Notes: generated by a model from the letters alone, not told the origin. DNA of 39,366 bases from Synechococcus sp. AG-673-F03 (GCA_003211205.1 QCTJ01000016.1:1-39366), one strand, 5' to 3'; positions 16,430-25,084 are shown, numbered from the stretch's first letter. Numbers and translations: made by a program.

Positions 16430-17197
16430 TCATAGGCTCCGGATCAGGAGAGACAAGCCCATCAGCAGGGCGAGACTTTCAAATGCAACCTTGACCACTC
16501 GGCCTCCTCTTTTCAGTGATAAGTGAGCGCCGATATATCCCCCGATCAGGGATCCCACGATCAAGGCCGGGACCCAGTCCCAGCGAATCTCACCACTGAA
16601 TCCGAGTACAAGAGCGCCGGTGCCATTCCAGGCCAGACCCACCAGGATCAAAGTGTGGGCAACGGCTCTTGGATAACTCAGGCCGAACCAGCGCACCAGC
16701 CACAGTGTGACGAAGAGGCCGGAGCCAGACGTGAGTGAACCGTTCAGCACTCCGATGACGAAGAGCACAGCAATGCCGATGAGCTTTTGCTGTCGGTTGT
16801 GGTTCACCAGCCTGTCGGTCTGTCCCAGTTCAGGCTTGCGGTTGGAGTACAGCCCCAGGCACAGGGTGAGCAGCCCCAGTGCTGCAGTGGCAAAGCGATC
16901 CGGTAAAGCCATCACGCTGCTGGCGCCGATCCACACTCCCGGCATTCCTGCGAGAAGAACGAAGAGGCTGATGTGGGGATCAAGGCTGCTCGCCCGCCAG
17001 TGGCGACCGGCGGCGCCAACGCCGAGGGCCACGCTGGCCAGTTTGTGGGTGGCGAGAGCCGAAGCGAATGGAAGCCCCAGCAGAATGAGGGCTGGTAGCT
17101 GCACCAGGCCGGCACCGCCACCGGCAAAGGCTGAAAGGCCATTGGCCACAACCGCAATTGCAGCGAGTGCCAGCAGCAGCAGCAGCTCACTGACCAT
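16430..17197 (-). CDS. TauE/SafE-family sulfite/anion exporter (DUF81)
   Basis: A 255-residue inner-membrane permease with about eight hydrophobic spans. Family hallmarks are the N-terminal half GLSAFAGGGAGLVQLPALIL with LATHKLAS shortly after, and the internal repeat GVLNGSLTSGSGLFVTLWLV with AVAHTLILVG in the second half. Members export sulfite, sulfoacetate or related organosulfur anions or import small anions; substrate here is unknown. No sulfur-metabolism gene is next to it. Stands alone between small genes. The family call is secure. Confidence 0.88.
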   Translation of the reverse strand: MVSELLLLLALAAIAVVANGLSAFAGGGAGLVQLPALILLGLPFASALATHKLASVALGVGAAGRHWRASSLDPHISLFVLLAGMPGVWIGASSVMALPDRFATAALGLLTLCLGLYSNRKPELGQTDRLVNHNRQQKLIGIAVLFVIGVLNGSLTSGSGLFVTLWLVRWFGLSYPRAVAHTLILVGLAWNGTGALVLGFSGEIRWDWVPALIVGSLIGGYIGAHLSLKRGGRVVKVAFESLALLMGLSLLIRSL

Positions 17198-17510
17198 GGA
17201 ACGACATCGAGTCAGACATCTGTGAAATTAGTGTCCTCTTGTAAGACAACCTCGCCTGCGGCTGGCACGAATGTCCTGTCCGCACAGTTCTGTTGGATGT
17301 CTACGGGGTGAATCACTTTTCCTGTGCAACTTAATCATGTCCCCTGGATGCGCATCTCTATGGCAGCGGTGATTGTGAAACACCACTTGCAGGCCAGGGA
17401 CGGGTGATCGGGGCTTGTGAATGGGGCGTGTCATCCATCTCTGTTGAGTTGTCTTTTTACCAATTCTGTTCTAGTTGCTAGAACTGCTGGTGATACTCGT
17501 TTGTTTGAGC
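17198..17510. other. Gene-free stretch
   Basis: Divergent region between the TauE-like gene and a small plus-strand gene, presumably holding both promoters. The minus-strand frame at 17228-17434 is arginine/proline/histidine-rich and looks non-coding. I see no strong hairpin or repeat. Confidence 0.4.
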
Positions 17511-17717
17511 ATGAGCGATTACTGGGCAAACCGCATGACCGTTACCGTTGTGCGTGCCAAAGAGTTCGCCGAGCTATCAGCTTGTTATCAGGAAGCTCTG
17601 AAGGACCGTGGTGCTCTGGATTGCACCTACAAGCTTTGGTCAGAGATGACTACTGCTGAGAAAGCAAAAGTTGCCAAGAGATTGCCTAGTACAGCTAACA
17701 ACTGGTATGTCAATTGA
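17511..17717 (+). CDS. Hypothetical protein, 68 residues
   Basis: Starts MSDYWANRMTVTVVRAKEFA and continues CYQEALKDRGALDCTYKLWS, ending in TANNWYVN. Helical and soluble, with normal composition; family unknown. ATG 17511 was chosen over an upstream TTG at 17475 that would add an odd hydrophobic leader; if that longer form were made it would be a membrane-anchored protein. Confidence 0.5.
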   Translation: MSDYWANRMTVTVVRAKEFAELSACYQEALKDRGALDCTYKLWSEMTTAEKAKVAKRLPSTANNWYVN

Positions 17718-18062
17718 TTGGACGGTTATAACCTTTTAGTTTTAATCAAAGAAGGTCGGCTGATGGTGGCTTCCTTGATGGTCTTTTCCTGGCAAATGGG
17801 TGGCCAGGCGAAGTCTGTTGCTGCAACCTGGATTTGCAATTCAGCTTCCAAGAGGAACTAGGTAGTAAGAATTGATCGCTGCTGCTATACGGCTAATTCC
17901 CGGCATTACTGGTTAAAGAATGTAGCTTTATTTAAAAAACTATTATTCGAGTGCACTATTGGAAGCCCTCGAGATCTAGTCAAGGTTAGACCACGATCAT
18001 TTGTTGGCCAAACAGTTCAAGGAAATCTGCTTTTGTCTATTAGTTGTTGCTGTATGTCTGAC
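17718..18062. other. Gene-free stretch of about 345 bases
   Basis: No convincing gene. A 32-codon frame starts at about 17763 but has no support. The right part is AT-rich and could hold promoter elements, but no clear -10/-35 pair or terminator was identified. Confidence 0.4.
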
Positions 18063-18527
18063 TCATGATGTGAGTTCGCAGTGGATATACATCAGCTCAG
18101 GTGCAGGATCCCAGCACAGCTTGAGCCATGGGCAGAGCCAAGCTTGCTTTCCAGTGACTTCGTCTAACCAGTAAGTGGAACCTGGGTTTTTAGAGTCTTC
18201 TCTTAGCTTGGTGAATGTGGTTGTTTGATCTTTTAATGGCACGCGACTGACGGTGACTTCCATCGTTGAGAAGCGATCAGGCTTGACTTCAGATATCGAT
18301 CGATAGATATCGTCCATGATCTGCTCAGTACCACCCACAAGCAATTCGTTGTGTGTCTTGTACTCGGGCATCGAGAACTGCCACATGCCGTCATCACGAC
18401 GTTCCATATTGAAGGACCACTTGTCTTGATCCGGTGCTGAAGCATTGACAAGTGAACGCTCTTCGTCAGTCAGCTGCCAGTAACTACAATTATCTTCGAG
18501 CAGGGCTGTGTTTTCTTTGGTTGACAT
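18063..18527 (-). CDS. Hypothetical protein, 154 residues (WW-like aromatic pattern)
   Basis: Soluble, tryptophan-rich protein. The core KWSFNMERRDDGMWQFSMPE is followed by TEQIMDDIYRS and a C-terminal STYWLDEVTGKQAWLCPWLK. The W-x(10-20)-W spacing hints at a small beta-sheet domain; I weakly recall a family of unknown function with this start (possibly DUF6717) but cannot confirm. ATG at 18527. No operon partner. Confidence 0.6.
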   Translation of the reverse strand: MSTKENTALLEDNCSYWQLTDEERSLVNASAPDQDKWSFNMERRDDGMWQFSMPEYKTHNELLVGGTEQIMDDIYRSISEVKPDRFSTMEVTVSRVPLKDQTTTFTKLREDSKNPGSTYWLDEVTGKQAWLCPWLKLCWDPAPELMYIHCELTS

Positions 18528-18675
18528 TCAGTTAATTGAATGAGGTCATGCTGAAAGCAGCATAGGTATTAATCGCGACAAGCATTGAATATCTTGATTT
18601 ATGCATTTGATCCCAAAATAAAACCAATGGTTTGTTGATAGAGCTTTAGTGCAGGTCGAGACTTTGAGTGAATCC

Positions 18676-18870
18676 ATGGCTCGATCCATGAAAAGCCACA
18701 AGCGCTATACAGTCAGACACCGCGAGACCAGTAGTCGAAGAATTGAAAGCTGCTACTACGCTGGTGACGCTTTCGAAGCCCGTGTTCTGGCGATGGAGGT
18801 TGTGCCCTTTATCAAAGCTCACCCCAACTCCATTGAAGAGATCCGCTGCGAGGAGCCAAAGCAGGTTTAG
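18676..18870 (+). CDS. Small basic protein, 64 residues
   Basis: Begins MARSMKSHKRYTVRHRETSS and continues RRIESCYYAGDAFEARVLAM, ending EEIRCEEPKQV. The basic N-terminus and acidic C-terminus suggest a compact soluble protein. Start could be ATG 18676, ATG 18688 or GTG 18649. Family unknown. Confidence 0.5.
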   Translation: MARSMKSHKRYTVRHRETSSRRIESCYYAGDAFEARVLAMEVVPFIKAHPNSIEEIRCEEPKQV

Positions 18871-19031
18871 ATCGACTCCAAGCTTTCAGAGGATGAAATA
18901 CCGCCCTGTTCAGGCTCGTGCGTCGAGTCGTTATCAGTCGAGGGGACTTACGACTGAAGTTGTTCAGTCATGCTTGATGAACAACACCTCTCAGCTCAGC
19001 ATTGAAGCGATGCGCCTGTCATCGCAATGCC

Positions 19032-19187
19032 TCAGCCGATCCACACTCCAAGCAGGATTCCGATAACCAGGCCCGAAAACCACACAAGGGCGCCCATTTG
19101 GTACTCACCCAGACCCAACTTCTTTTTGATCCAGAAATAGGCATCACGATCTGCGCCCACTAGTGCTTTGAAGGGGTTCTGAGTCAT
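19032..19187 (-). CDS. Small membrane protein, 51 residues
   Basis: MTQNPFKALVGADRDAYFWI then KKKLGLGEYQMGALVWFSGL, ending GILLGVWIG and TGA. One C-terminal membrane helix (about 31-50) after a charged N-terminal part. Composition and clean frame indicate a real gene. No known family; not a high-light-inducible protein, since the chlorophyll-binding motif is absent. Confidence 0.55.
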   Translation of the reverse strand: MTQNPFKALVGADRDAYFWIKKKLGLGEYQMGALVWFSGLVIGILLGVWIG

Positions 19188-19295
19188 TGTGCTGAGTGCA
19201 ATTGTGTGGATGATCGCTCACCCATGATCTGAATGCCAGAGAGCTCGTGCAATCTTCTCTATTCGTGGCCTTTTCTTGTGCGGGATGATGGTGTC

Positions 19296-19600
19296 ATGCC
19301 AGTCGATTAAGGGGTCTGCAACTCTCCGGAATCAGAGAGGCCGATCTTCCTTGGCGTGGCTCCAGAGATGACGGTCATCGTTAAAAACGACGATCTGACT
19401 GGCGAGAAAGTAGACAAAGATTGGTGGATGGGGCAGGTGATCAACTGCAACGGTGCTGCCCGTGACCCTTCGATGCACACCTCTTTCCGAATGCAGATGT
19501 CGATTCAGGCGTGATCCGCTGGGTCAACGCTGATCTATTGACCCACAGCCATCCAGCTTGCTGGCTCAGTAATAAGTGCTCACAAATCAATGCCATGTAG
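19296..19600 (+). pseudogene. Decayed second copy of the DUF3104 gene
   Basis: Aligns over its length to the intact gene at 6753-7025. It reads MPVD, then in-frame TAA (19308-19310), then PIFLGVAPEMTVIVKNDDLT and DWWMGQVINCNGAARDPSMH in the same frame. One base is missing near 19479; after it the +1 frame continues NADVDSGVIRWVNADLLTH. Compared with the intact copy (DWWMAEVIHCGGAARDPSIH, ADVDSGVIRWINADLVTH) the identity is high. Two independent lesions (stop at codon 5 and a frameshift) make it a pseudogene. Translation could restart at an internal GTG but would still be cut by the frameshift. Confidence 0.85.
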
Positions 19601-19650
19601 CAATGTACAGCCATCAAAGTTGCTGTAATTTTTGAGGGCTAAAATTAGCC

Positions 19651-19905
19651 ATGATGAAAGGACTGACTTTTTTGATCGCGATCTCTCCCTTCTTTGCGGG
19701 ATCATGTGCGCATGCACAAAAAGAAATACCGAAAGCAGAAGGTCATGACCATTGTCCACTAGGATATATAAATACGCTCAGCACAAAATGTGTGTCACCT
19801 ATTTATTATGAAGTTGAACCAACCTACGGGCAAGCCTGTGCCTCAGGTTGGATGAATATTGGTGCTGGTTATTGCAAGAGAAAAACAATCCTTGGAATCT
19901 TTTGA
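19651..19905 (+). CDS. Small secreted cysteine-motif protein, 84 residues
   Basis: Signal peptide: MMKGLTFLIAISPFFAGSCA followed by HAQ, with a cleavage site near residue 23. The mature part has four cysteines in two similar halves, CPLGYINTLSTKC and CASGWMNIGAGYC, each with a C-x-x-G-(Y/W)-(I/M)-N core. This looks like an internal duplication and could form two disulfides in the periplasm. Small exported proteins with CPxGY motifs occur in marine picocyanobacteria; function unknown. Confidence 0.65.
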   Translation: MMKGLTFLIAISPFFAGSCAHAQKEIPKAEGHDHCPLGYINTLSTKCVSPIYYEVEPTYGQACASGWMNIGAGYCKRKTILGIF

Positions 19906-19983
19906 CACAGGTAGATGTTGACCCAGCGGATCGAAACTAAAAACCACGCGTGAGAGCGAGGCATTGCGTTGAAACGTCGTGGC

Positions 19984-20223
19984 TCAGGAGCTTGTACCAC
20001 CAGGTCCAGGATTGCCGCCGATTTCAAGAACAGGGTTGAGTAATTCCCCGAAGCTGTTCATCCCAGTGGATGGTTCGAAGGTTTCAGTCATGAAGGTCGA
20101 ACCACCATGACCAGAGTTGGCGCCGATGCTGTTGTTTGGAAGATTCGGGCGCTGAATATCAGGATCGATTCCATTGCAGAGCGCTACATCGTTTTTGTCG
20201 GTGTCAGCAAAGTTCAGAGTCAT
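19984..20223 (-). CDS. Hypothetical low-complexity protein, 79 residues
   Basis: ATG 20223. Asn/Gly/Ser/Pro-rich (NLPNNSIGANSGHGGSTFMT, LEIGGNPGPGGTSS). Probably disordered; no family known. Frames on the other strand over the same bases lack good starts. Weak call. Confidence 0.35.
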   Translation of the reverse strand: MTLNFADTDKNDVALCNGIDPDIQRPNLPNNSIGANSGHGGSTFMTETFEPSTGMNSFGELLNPVLEIGGNPGPGGTSS

Positions 20224-20946
20224 TCCGTCTTCAAAGGATGAGGCACTGCTGTTTGTCCAGACTTCATTCGATGACGCTCACCGGTCACAGGAAGTCACGG
20301 AAGCTGCTTCTGCTGTGGTCTTTAGCGAATTCACCATGTCCAGGGAAGATGGCGCTTTCTTTGTGGAAGGGACCTGGATTGAATCGGTTTTATTCACCTC
20401 GAATGGGGTGGGTGTCCTGTCTTCGAGTTGTGTAATAACTTCAACTTAGTCACTTTGAGTAATCGCCTTATTCGGCTTAATCTCTCTATTCGCGTAGGAC
20501 AGGTCTGGTTTTGTGTAGTGATCGAAGTTGCCGATCAGCTCATCAGCTCTGCCAGAAGCAACAAGCAGTCCATATCAGGTAATGGAGTGAGGCATGGTTT
20601 TGAAGGCGGTGGAGGGTTGTTCCCTCTCGATGGACACACCATCTCAGCAATCAACGGTTGACTTGATGCCCTGTCTCATGCAGGGCTGTGATTTTGCTCG
20701 TATCACGTTAAGCGAGGACTTTTTATTCCTTGAGTCATCCACAAAAGATCATGAATCAGCCTCCAATGAATGGCACGATTGAGCACTGTTGAGCTGAAAT
20801 AGTCAGGGCTTAATTAGCAATCAAGCCTGCTATTAATTCGCGCCTCCGGCTAATACTCGTTTGGTAGAAGCTTTCTTGTCTGAGCTTTGCTGCTTTTTAG
20901 GAGCTTCTGAGCTATGTATTAAGAGTACTGCTGTTGGAAACTCCTT
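20224..20946. other. Stretch with no confident gene
   Basis: Several frames of 60-100 codons overlap here on the plus strand (for example ATG 20594 to 20782, 62 residues), but none has a composition or start that convinces me. The last 100 bases should hold the mscL promoter. It may be a graveyard of decayed genes like the neighbouring recombinase remnants. Confidence 0.35.
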
Positions 20947-21312
20947 ATGAGTACTCGTCGTTGGTTGCGTGAATTCAACGAATTTTTCTTTTCGAAGGGC
21001 AATGCCTTAAACCTGGCGATTGCAGTGGTTGTTGGTACACAGTTTCAGCAGATTGTGAATGCTATTAGCAAAGATCTCCTGATGCCCATGCTGAATCCTC
21101 TGGTTCGAGGTGGTACCTGGCAGAGCCTGGCGATTCCCTACTTCGATGGCGAACTGGCTATTGGCCAGATTCTCGATGTTGTAATCAACTCTCTAATCGT
21201 GGCTTGGGTGCTGTTTCTAATCATCAAAGTGATCAATCGCTCTGAGAAGCTGGCCTCATCCACTATCGATAAAGTCCGAGGGCAGCAGTCTGCAGAAAGC
21301 GAGAACTTGTGA
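20947..21312 (+). CDS. mscL: Large-conductance mechanosensitive channel MscL
   Basis: MscL forms a pentameric pore in the cytoplasmic membrane that opens under extreme tension to release solutes on osmotic downshock. At 121 residues it is a short family member. The N-terminal amphipathic helix and first membrane span read FNEFFFSKGNALNLAIAVVV then GTQFQQIVNAISKDLLMPML, matching the F..F...GN..dLA..vv.G..F..iv..l..d..MP pattern. The second span is LDVVINSLIVAWVLFLIIKV. The periplasmic loop is shorter than in E. coli. A separate MscS-like channel is encoded at 25085-27313. Confidence 0.9.
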   Translation: MSTRRWLREFNEFFFSKGNALNLAIAVVVGTQFQQIVNAISKDLLMPMLNPLVRGGTWQSLAIPYFDGELAIGQILDVVINSLIVAWVLFLIIKVINRSEKLASSTIDKVRGQQSAESENL

Positions 21313-21380
21313 ATAAGAAAATGCTATTCAGAGTTGAGAATCGCATCGATCAAGTAGCCATCAACTCCGACTCCCTAGCG

Positions 21381-21590
21381 TCATCCAGCCAGGGATGCAG
21401 TGACGGCAGCAATGTCGGTCTGATCCAGCCAGCGGTGATATTCCCGGTGATGCACGGCGATGTCGTGGCCCATGCACTTTGCCGCGATTGATATCGAAGG
21501 CACTTTGCTGATGCTGCTTATCGCCCAGGCATGCCTGAAGCCGTAAAGCTGCATCCCAGGGAACGCCGTTTCAGCCGACCCTGCCAGCAA
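21381..21590 (-). pseudogene. C-terminal fragment of a tyrosine recombinase (phage-type integrase)
   Basis: The fragment contains QLYGFRHAWAISSI, AAKCMGHDIAVHHREYHRWL and a short acidic end. This fits the C-terminal active-site part of tyrosine integrases: box II Arg-x-x-His (R in FRHAW), the following (H/G) at MGH, and the tyrosine nucleophile in HREYHRW. The N-terminal core-binding domain and first catalytic arginine are missing. It overlaps, in another frame, the end of the serine-recombinase remnant. About 0.9 kb from tRNA-Ser. Confidence 0.7.
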
Positions 21591-21925
21591 TCACAAAGGA
21601 GCTTGGCTATCTTCCCCAGGCCTTTGGTGTCCACTCGGTTGTCGAGGGTTTTGTCGTGGATGCCTTCATCGAGCAGTTCGGCCACGCGGCTGACGCAGTC
21701 CTCCATTGAGCGGCCAAGGAGGTCGAGCTTGGACACCACCAGCACATCGCCCTGGCTGCCCCCTACAGCGATCGCGTTCTGAAGCTCTACTCGCTCGCTA
21801 TAGGGGGCAGCACCGCTGATGTACTCAGAAAAGATCGCGTCACAGCCCTGTCGTGACGGTGCTTCGAGCTGGGTCTCGGTGTTCTGTGTGGTGGTTGAGC
21901 AGCGGGCGTAGCCAATCAAGGTCAT
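21518..21925 (-). pseudogene. Serine recombinase (resolvase N-terminal domain) remnant
   Basis: From ATG 21925 (GGAAGAA upstream): MTLIGYARCSTTTQNTETQL shows the catalytic Y-x-R-x-S, then SGAAPYSERVELQNAIA, GDVLVVSKLDLLGRSMEDCV and TLDNRVDTKGLGKIAKLL, the order seen in Tn3-type resolvases. The usual LDRLGRS is LDLLGRS, so one conserved active-site arginine is replaced by leucine. After KIAKLL the frame drifts and ends within 30 residues; the DNA-binding HTH domain is missing. Together with the adjacent integrase piece it marks a decayed mobile or integration locus. Confidence 0.75.
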
Positions 21926-22109
21926 TTCTTCCAGCAATAAAGAAGTGCTTTGTTTGGCTGAGAAACGCAGGTGACACTGCCAGGGAATGAAGAAACTGGC
22001 CCTTTGATGTCGTGAGCTCCGTTGACTTGAACACTTCTCTGATTTGGTTCGAAGCCTTTGGCGCAATCTGAACAGCAGATAGCTGTTCCAAAGCGAAGAT
22101 TTCAATCAC

Positions 22110-22349
22110 CTACGGCAGTAAATGATCCATGGATATTTCCGTACGTATCGAGCACGCACCCTTTAGGGATCTTCGCTCTCCAGTAATTGAATTAAGGGTC
22201 CAAGCCTCAACTTTTATATCTGTTGCGCATGCAGCTTGGGCCGATGGAGTGACTCCGCCGAAAACGATGATTGTCGTGCCGATACACGCAAAAAGCCATG
22301 TCGTTTTCTCTGCCGACCGAAGGATCAAACGTAGCGGGTTGGTGGTCAT
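22110..22349 (-). CDS. Possible small exported protein, 79 residues
   Basis: ATG 22349. The N-terminus (TWLFACIGTTIIVFGGVTPS ending in AQA-ACA) reads as a signal peptide with Ala-x-Ala cleavage near residue 39; the mature part is about 40 residues with two cysteines (ACATDIKV, LKGACSI). Family unknown. It lies between the recombinase remnants and tRNA-Ser. No clear ribosome site. Confidence 0.4.
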   Translation of the reverse strand: MTTNPLRLILRSAEKTTWLFACIGTTIIVFGGVTPSAQAACATDIKVEAWTLNSITGERRSLKGACSIRTEISMDHLLP

Positions 22350-22417
22350 GGCGAATCACAGAGGAGAAAGTGATTTCAGCTGCCCGAATTGGGCCTGTAA
22401 CGCCAGGTCAAGGCATT

Positions 22418-22440
22418 AAAAAACCCAGTCGTTGACTGGG
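22418..22440 (-). terminator. Intrinsic terminator after tRNA-Ser
   Basis: On the minus strand CCCAGTC-AAC-GACTGGG is followed by TTTTTT. It begins 10 bases past the tRNA 3' end. Confidence 0.85.
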
Positions 22441-22449
22441 CTTCTGAAA

Positions 22450-22536
22450 CGGAGAGGGTCGGATTCGAACCGACGGTGAACTTGCGCCCACGCTGGTTTT
22501 CAAGACCAGAGCCATAAACCACTCGACCACCTCTCC
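22450..22536 (-). tRNA. tRNA-Ser (anticodon UGA)
   Basis: Acceptor stem GGAGAGG / CCTCTCC, D-arm GTCGAGTGGTTTATGGC, anticodon stem CTGGT / ACCAG around the loop CTTGAAA (anticodon TGA), a long variable arm (GCGTGGGCGCAAGTTCACC region) typical of class II tRNAs, and T-arm GTCGGTTCGAATCCGAC. Discriminator base is G, as usual for serine tRNAs; CCA is not encoded. It decodes UCN (UCA) serine codons. tRNA-Ser genes are common integration targets, and recombinase remnants lie about 0.5 kb downstream of its 3' end. Confidence 0.97.
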
Positions 22537-22574
22537 TCACTGCGTGACATCAGCGACATCAGCCCTGGCAGTTT

Positions 22575-22602
22575 AAAGGAGTCACCTCCGGATGACTCCT
22601 TT
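22575..22602 (-). terminator. Perfect 10-bp inverted repeat, probable nrdJ terminator
   Basis: AAAGGAGTCA-CCTCCGGA-TGACTCCTTT, eight bases beyond the nrdJ stop. The T-rich tail on the minus strand is short (CCTTTAAAC), so it may act as a terminator or transcript-stabilising hairpin separating nrdJ from tRNA-Ser. Confidence 0.7.
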
Positions 22603-22609
22603 CTTTGTT

Positions 22610-24947
22610 TCAGCTGTTGGGCTTGGCCAGAGGCAAGAGGCACTTGTCTGAATCGCAACCGGCGGGGCCGGCTTCGCTTATCTCACCCATGTCGTAGCGC
22701 TGCAGGGCCTCAAAGAAATCAGAGCTCACGCGTCGTTGGATCACCTCGGTTTGCATCCGTTCGTACGTTGCGGCATCGATTGGTTCGAATGGCAGGCGGG
22801 GGAATGTGGCGTTGGCGTCGAAACGGGCCAGCAAGGCCGCTGAAATGTAGCCCTCTCCACGTTCGATGGTGCCGTGCAGTGCATCGGTGAGAGCTTCGAT
22901 TTCATGTTCACGGAACTCGATCGTTGCCGAGGTGTTGTGAGCGGTGTAGTGGGTCTGAACCTGCATGTAGAGATCGAACTGGGCCATGGCCGAGAAGGCG
23001 TTGATGTCTACTGCATCCGCGCCGGGCAGATTCGCCCAACTCACTTCGGTAGGAATTTCCACCAGCCATTCGGTGCAACGGGGATCGAACGGATCATCCA
23101 GCAGTCGACCTTGCTCATCTTTGTCGGACTGTGATGGCACCACGGTGTAGCCGTAGTCCATGCAAGCCATGGCCACCGGATCGTTCTTGCCGAAAGTGAT
23201 GCGGCGGATGAAACGCTGAGCCTTGGGGGGGGTGCCAGCCAGGGGCTGCACCGGTGAGCAGGCTTTTGGTGCCGGCGGGTTGCACTGTTGTGCAGCGGTT
23301 AGGACGACGCAGTCCATGACTGTCGCAGTATTCCCAAACTGCTTCATTCACGGTTGTCTTCCAGCGACTGAGATACTCCGCTTCCTGGCGTTTGAAGTCC
23401 TGGCCATCCTCGGTGTCTGGGCGACCGGCTTCCCACCATTTCAGCCAGGGCGTTCCGAAGGCGTGCACAAAGAAATCGAACAGGCCCGTGAAACTCACGC
23501 CAACGATCGGATCCCAGGCGCGGCTTTGGCGATAGCGTTCAACTTCGAATTGATGGTTCAGCAGGCAAGCCACTGACAAGGCACCAGCTCTGAAGGCGTC
23601 GCGTTGACCCTCGTCATCGCTGGGGTCGATCTGGTTTAGATGAACTTCTGCAAGATTGCAGTGGAAGTCGGCACCGAGAATCTCCCCACAGGGATTGAGC
23701 CCGTAGCGTCCGAGTCGATGCTCGAGTTCGTCATCTGCAATTGGGCCGTGATTCAGATTCAGCCAGCGACCAGCCTCTTCTTTGCCTTGATCGCAATAGA
23801 TGTCGATGAATTCCCGACGCAGTTCAGGTGTAGAGAGAAGATCAGCATTGGAGCGAGCAATCGCTTCAGGCGCGAACTGGATCGCTCCCTCACCGCTGTG
23901 GAACTGGCGGGTCACCGCTTCTAACAGCTCTTCACGGCTGGGGCGGGTGTGATAAACCCTGGTGTGATTGGCCATGCGCAGGGCATCACGCTCGGGATCA
24001 ATCCGCCAGTTGCCATCTGCATCCTGCTGCCAGAGGTTGTCTTTAACGCCGGCCGCGCTGGTGTCGTTGAACGCGAACTGACGCATGCCCGCGCTGCGAC
24101 GGATGTTTCCGGCCACGATGGTGACGGCAGCCTCATCAATCAGCAGACAGCATTCAACCGAGGTCAGCTTGCGCCCAACGGCTTTGCCCAGAAGACGGGC
24201 AACACGTCCGTAGAGATCCTTGAGTTTGACCGGATTGGCCATGCCCCCGAAGCCCTTGAGGGTTTCGCCAACAGGTCGAACGTCGGAAAGATCAACATCA
24301 ACTTTGATTGTGCGTCCTGCAAAACGCTCATCACTGCTGAGGTTGAGCAGCAATTGATAGCTGTCGACCCAGCCCCGGCGGGTGTCGCCAACACGGATCG
24401 AGACGGTGTCGCCATCGATGGTGTGGTTGGTGGAGTCTTGGCGCTTGCCGGCTGGAGTGACGCCGATGTCAGTGACCTTGACAACTTCAATCGGATTGGT
24501 GACCACCGGCAGGCGGTCGATCAGGTGCGGTTCGATGATGGCGCCTGTACCGCAGCCCATCATCGCCAGGTCCATCATCAGACCGAAGGCTTCCCAATCC
24601 ACCAAATTGGTGGAGGTGCAGTTGTAAGAACCGGAAAAATTTTCTTGGCGTTCGATCCAGGGGGTGCCGCCGATCCAGAGCCAACGACCAGAAGGCAGAG
24701 CTTTTTGATTGGCCTGCATCCGGGCCAACAGCGACACTTCTTCATCGGTTAGCTGGCCGAGCTTCTGTAAACCGCCGAGATTTCGCGATCCAACTTCACT
24801 CCAACTCTCTCTTCCGGAGCTGCTGCGTCGGCTGTATGTCCGATAGAAAACGGGGTTGGCGGCAGGAGCTGTGGCGGGGAAGTTCCCATTACTGGAAAGA
24901 GTTTTAGTGATGTCCTGGGTGTCACTGCGGCTTGGAGACAGGGTCAC
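22610..24947 (-). CDS. nrdJ: Adenosylcobalamin-dependent (class II) ribonucleotide reductase, split by a frameshift
   Basis: NrdJ reduces ribonucleotides to deoxyribonucleotides using adenosylcobalamin as radical source. Key residues: Cys110 (SGSYNCTSTN), Cys420 with Glu422 (GLNPCGEIL, thiyl radical site), Cys430, TTVQPAGTKSLLTGA, and the C-terminal redox pair CDSDKC. The frame from GTG 24947 leaves the family after GWHPP and ends at 23115; the family continues in the next frame from KAQRFIRRITFGKND to 22610. The switch is at a run of eight C (plus-strand G8, 23225-23232); seven would restore one 778-residue protein. This is either a sequence error, a phase-variable tract or a frameshift site. 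No cobalamin riboswitch was seen in the 137 bases upstream. Divergent from the MscS-like gene. Confidence 0.92.
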
Positions 24948-25084
24948 GTTGTCGGGCGGGTCAGTTCCGGCACACTAACGCCAGCAATGGGGGTGGCAAC
25001 CGGTTGGTGGCACTATCCGCAGTGTCGCTGGTCAAGAGGGGGCAGAGACTGCCACCATTTCGATGAGTCATCGTCAGCAGGTAG

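Noticed and set aside
20947-22536. Active genomic island integrated at tRNA-Ser
   Set aside because: Both recombinase pieces are incomplete and I found no convincing repeat of the tRNA 3' end, so only a decayed former site is supported.
24948-25084. Cobalamin riboswitch upstream of nrdJ
   Set aside because: Only about 137 bases lie between nrdJ and the divergent channel gene, and I could not find a proper B12 box or the surrounding conserved stems; GGTGGCAGT and GTGCCACC segments alone are not enough.
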